64,000 bases of DNA, taken from assembly GCA_000507305.1 (NCBI GenBank), contig DF239024.1, forward strand, positions 186,001-250,000. Direction: 5' to 3'. Below the pieces are notes generated by a model that saw nothing but the letters and a program-made list of their open reading frames with translations, was not told the DNA's origin and made no database searches. Each line of letters begins with the position of its first letter. Positions within the stretch are counted from its first letter, which is position 1. Below, piece by piece: positions 62,369-64,000 of this stretch. Both the position numbers and the translations under genes were made by a program. Source of the stretch: Breviolum minutum Mf 1.05b.01 (taxonomy: Eukaryota > Sar > Dinophyceae > Suessiales > Symbiodiniaceae).

Positions 62369-62857
62369 TGTAGATGAGATAACTTACCACCCTCAACCTT
62401 TGACCTCCGGATTTCTTTTCACCATCAACTGGATTTCCTGTCCAGGGAATCAACGTTGGTGTAGCTATCTTGGATTAGCGAAAGGTAATTTACTCAAAGG
62501 ATTCGATGCCCCGCAAATAGAATTTGGTAGGTTTACTAGGTTAGAGTAGCCATCTTGATGCCATGGTGGGTTTGTGAGATATGTGCTCTTCACAATGTGA
62601 TACAGTATAGCCTATTTATTGATTCCTATATGTTTTTTAATGGTCCTGTAAGGGCATGAAGAAGTGGATGATACCTTGGAACTATTTGTGAATGTTCTTT
62701 TCCACAAAGACTATGGTGTTAGCAAGGGTTTATAATGAACAATTCCAATGGACTATCCTTTTATGGTCTTTGAATTCCAGGGGATACTCAAGCATCTTCG
62801 AGTGTTGTGTATTTTTGAAGGGAGATGCAGCTGGTAAACGCCTGATGTATCCTTACA

Positions 62858-62999
62858 AGGCTGGCCCCTACCAGTTGTAAATGGATCGAGTTATAACTCC
62901 CACAAGTCAGGTTTTTTTCACCCCAGGCGAACCCATTTATTTTCGGCCATTTAAGGGGTTATTTTACTCCAATTATAACTGGATCCGGTGCCCACCTTG
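62858..62999. repeat. family H element
   Basis: CAAGGCTGGCCCCTACCAGT and CTGGATCCGGTGCCCACCTT. It ends 42 nt before the exon at 63042. Confidence 0.65.
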
Positions 63000-63041
63000 T
63001 ATGGATTCCAGGGGAGTTTTACTATTGACTTGAACCTTTAG

Positions 63042-63164
63042 GCTGGTATCTCGATACCGATACGCTGCTAGTGATTTACAGCCCGGAAGATGAACAGCTC
63101 GAACCTGGAAATGATGGTTTGGTTCAGATGAATTTTCCTCTTCCACAGGGGCCCGTATTCGCAG
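63042..63164 (+). CDS. exon, acidic protein segment
   Basis: CTTGAACCTTTAG acceptor, phase 1 entry; WYLDTDTLLVIYSPEDEQLE, PGNDGLVQMNFPLPQGPVFA; GCAG|GTTCCA donor at phase 1 (123 nt). Read through, the frame remains open to TAG at 63323 with a further 53 residues, so this could instead be a last exon. Acidic loop PEDEQLEPG; family unknown. Confidence 0.5.
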
Positions 63165-63372
63165 GTTCCATGTTGATCTTCCAGGGGTGTATCTTAAATA
63201 TCGAGCACTTGGATGTGCCATTGAAGTTAAGTAATTGTTTGGGCTACTTGTGGCTGAGATCTCACGCGTTTGATACTTTTCATGAGCCACCTTGCTCTGC
63301 ACTTTCCAAGATTGCATTGTGGTAGCTTGAGTCCCTACACATTCAATCTTTTCAAACCTGGAAAGAGTTCTA

Positions 63373-63430
63373 CTAGGATGTCCATGGAAGTTAGTAACTA
63401 GTTATTGAGTTGGTTTATAACCTTTTAGGG
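63373..63430. repeat. family P element, left half
   Basis: ACTAGGATGTCCATGGAAGT and GGTTTATAACC; right half absent. Confidence 0.45.
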
Positions 63431-63689
63431 GTCTTACAACCTGTAACTCACTAAGAGTTGTCAACCTTCAGCTGGGGAGAAACATCCTGCCTGGCAGAAA
63501 CAGCTCGCCCCCCGAAAATCCATGGCTAGAAGATGAACATTTCTTTTGAGATTCCCTATTTTCGGGTACGAACTATTAGTTTCAGGGAGTCTAGGTTTTG
63601 CCTAGGTTTTTTTGATTAACCCGCCCAAATGTACAAACCATTCAAGCTAGAACCAACCAACAGAGCTATTCCGTCCTAGCAAACCCATG

Positions 63690-63792
63690 ACGGATCCATG
63701 GATGCTACAAATTGACCCACACGAATTCCATACAAATCAACTATTCATGCAGGTATTTCTATAAATCCTCCCATGGATCCGGATCCATGGGT
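63690..63792. repeat. family C element, diverged
   Basis: GACGGATCCATGGATGC and CCCATGGATCCGGATCCATG. From here to the window end I see only fragments of family G-like ends (GGATCCTTAGGG). Confidence 0.4.
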
Positions 63793-64000
63793 GTTGGGCC
63801 GGTGTTGGGAGGATTTTTTTCGGCAACGCGAAACGAATTTCCCATGGATTTCCCCATGGATATATAGATCCTGAGGGGTCCGGGGCGTCCCTCTAGAGTA
63901 GGATTGATGGTCAAAAAATCGGTCATAGGATTGGTTGGGGTACTTCCTGCATCCTTAGGACTAATCCAAACGGATCCTTAGGGTGTATATTTTTTAATAT

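Overview
This window is eukaryotic. There are no long open frames, ribosome binding sites or operons. Coding potential sits in short islands (about 25 to 200 nt) bounded by AG acceptors with pyrimidine tracts and by GT or GC donors. The repeated short exons use GC donors as often as GT donors, both strands carry exons, and non-coding DNA is saturated with short foldback elements. The best guess is an alga-like protist, most likely a dinoflagellate of the Symbiodiniaceae/Polarella type. That is inferred from style (GC donors, AG|G acceptors, repeat load, tight gene spacing), not from any recognised gene. I recognised no known protein family, no rRNA or tRNA, and no virus or transposase.

Repeats. 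About 20 families of roughly 80-200 bp elements with terminal inverted repeats are scattered throughout; I label them A-X. The commonest are A (ends GGTGGTTTCAAA), B (GGATGTCCCAGGAAGTTAG), C (CCCATAGGATCCATGTATGG), D (TACTGTTGATGGAAGAAATC), E (CCCTAGACATCCAAACACC), F (GGTAAACTAACATAGC or GAAATTTAACATAGCCCC), G (CCCTAAGAATCCAGGACTAT) and H (GGGCCCACC with GTTATAAGTGG). They look like MITEs: palindromic, non-coding, and sometimes inserted in one another. Many end within 3-50 nt of a predicted splice site, as introner-like elements would.

Genes, left to right. 0-14 kb: isolated exons on both strands (1.3, 3.7, 4.4, 7.3, 9.4-10.0 kb). 14.0-16.08 kb (+): an exon and a hydrophobic last exon. 26 nt later, at 16105, an ATG opens a second + gene. 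From 17-31 kb the + strand carries repeated in-frame micro-exons for the peptide G-K-M-S-F-S-P-N-(D/E)-P-P-x-G. These lead into a phase-compatible body (32.6-33.2 kb), a further micro-exon (34.4 kb) and a last exon ending at 36068. A new start at 36364 leads into a second set of six micro-exons (36.8-42.6 kb), then exon islands at 43, 45.4, 46.4, 47.1 and 48.4 kb. A minus-strand exon trio at 22.0-22.4 kb lies between micro-exons 2 and 3.

48-64 kb: a + exon at 51.0 kb; minus-strand exons at 51.9 kb and a three-exon minus gene end at 53.0-54.7 kb that share a VVSLAC segment; a + last exon at 57.7 kb; a four-exon + gene at 58.8-59.6 kb; a minus exon at 60.2 kb; and + exons at 61.7 and 63.0 kb.

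The main result is the 18-copy micro-exon array. Each copy has length divisible by three and phase 1-1 boundaries, and its serines are spelled with codons from both serine families. It would therefore encode either an N-terminal peptide repeat or a set of alternative exons. All exon limits were read by eye; in several islands more than one frame or strand looks plausible, and confidences reflect that.
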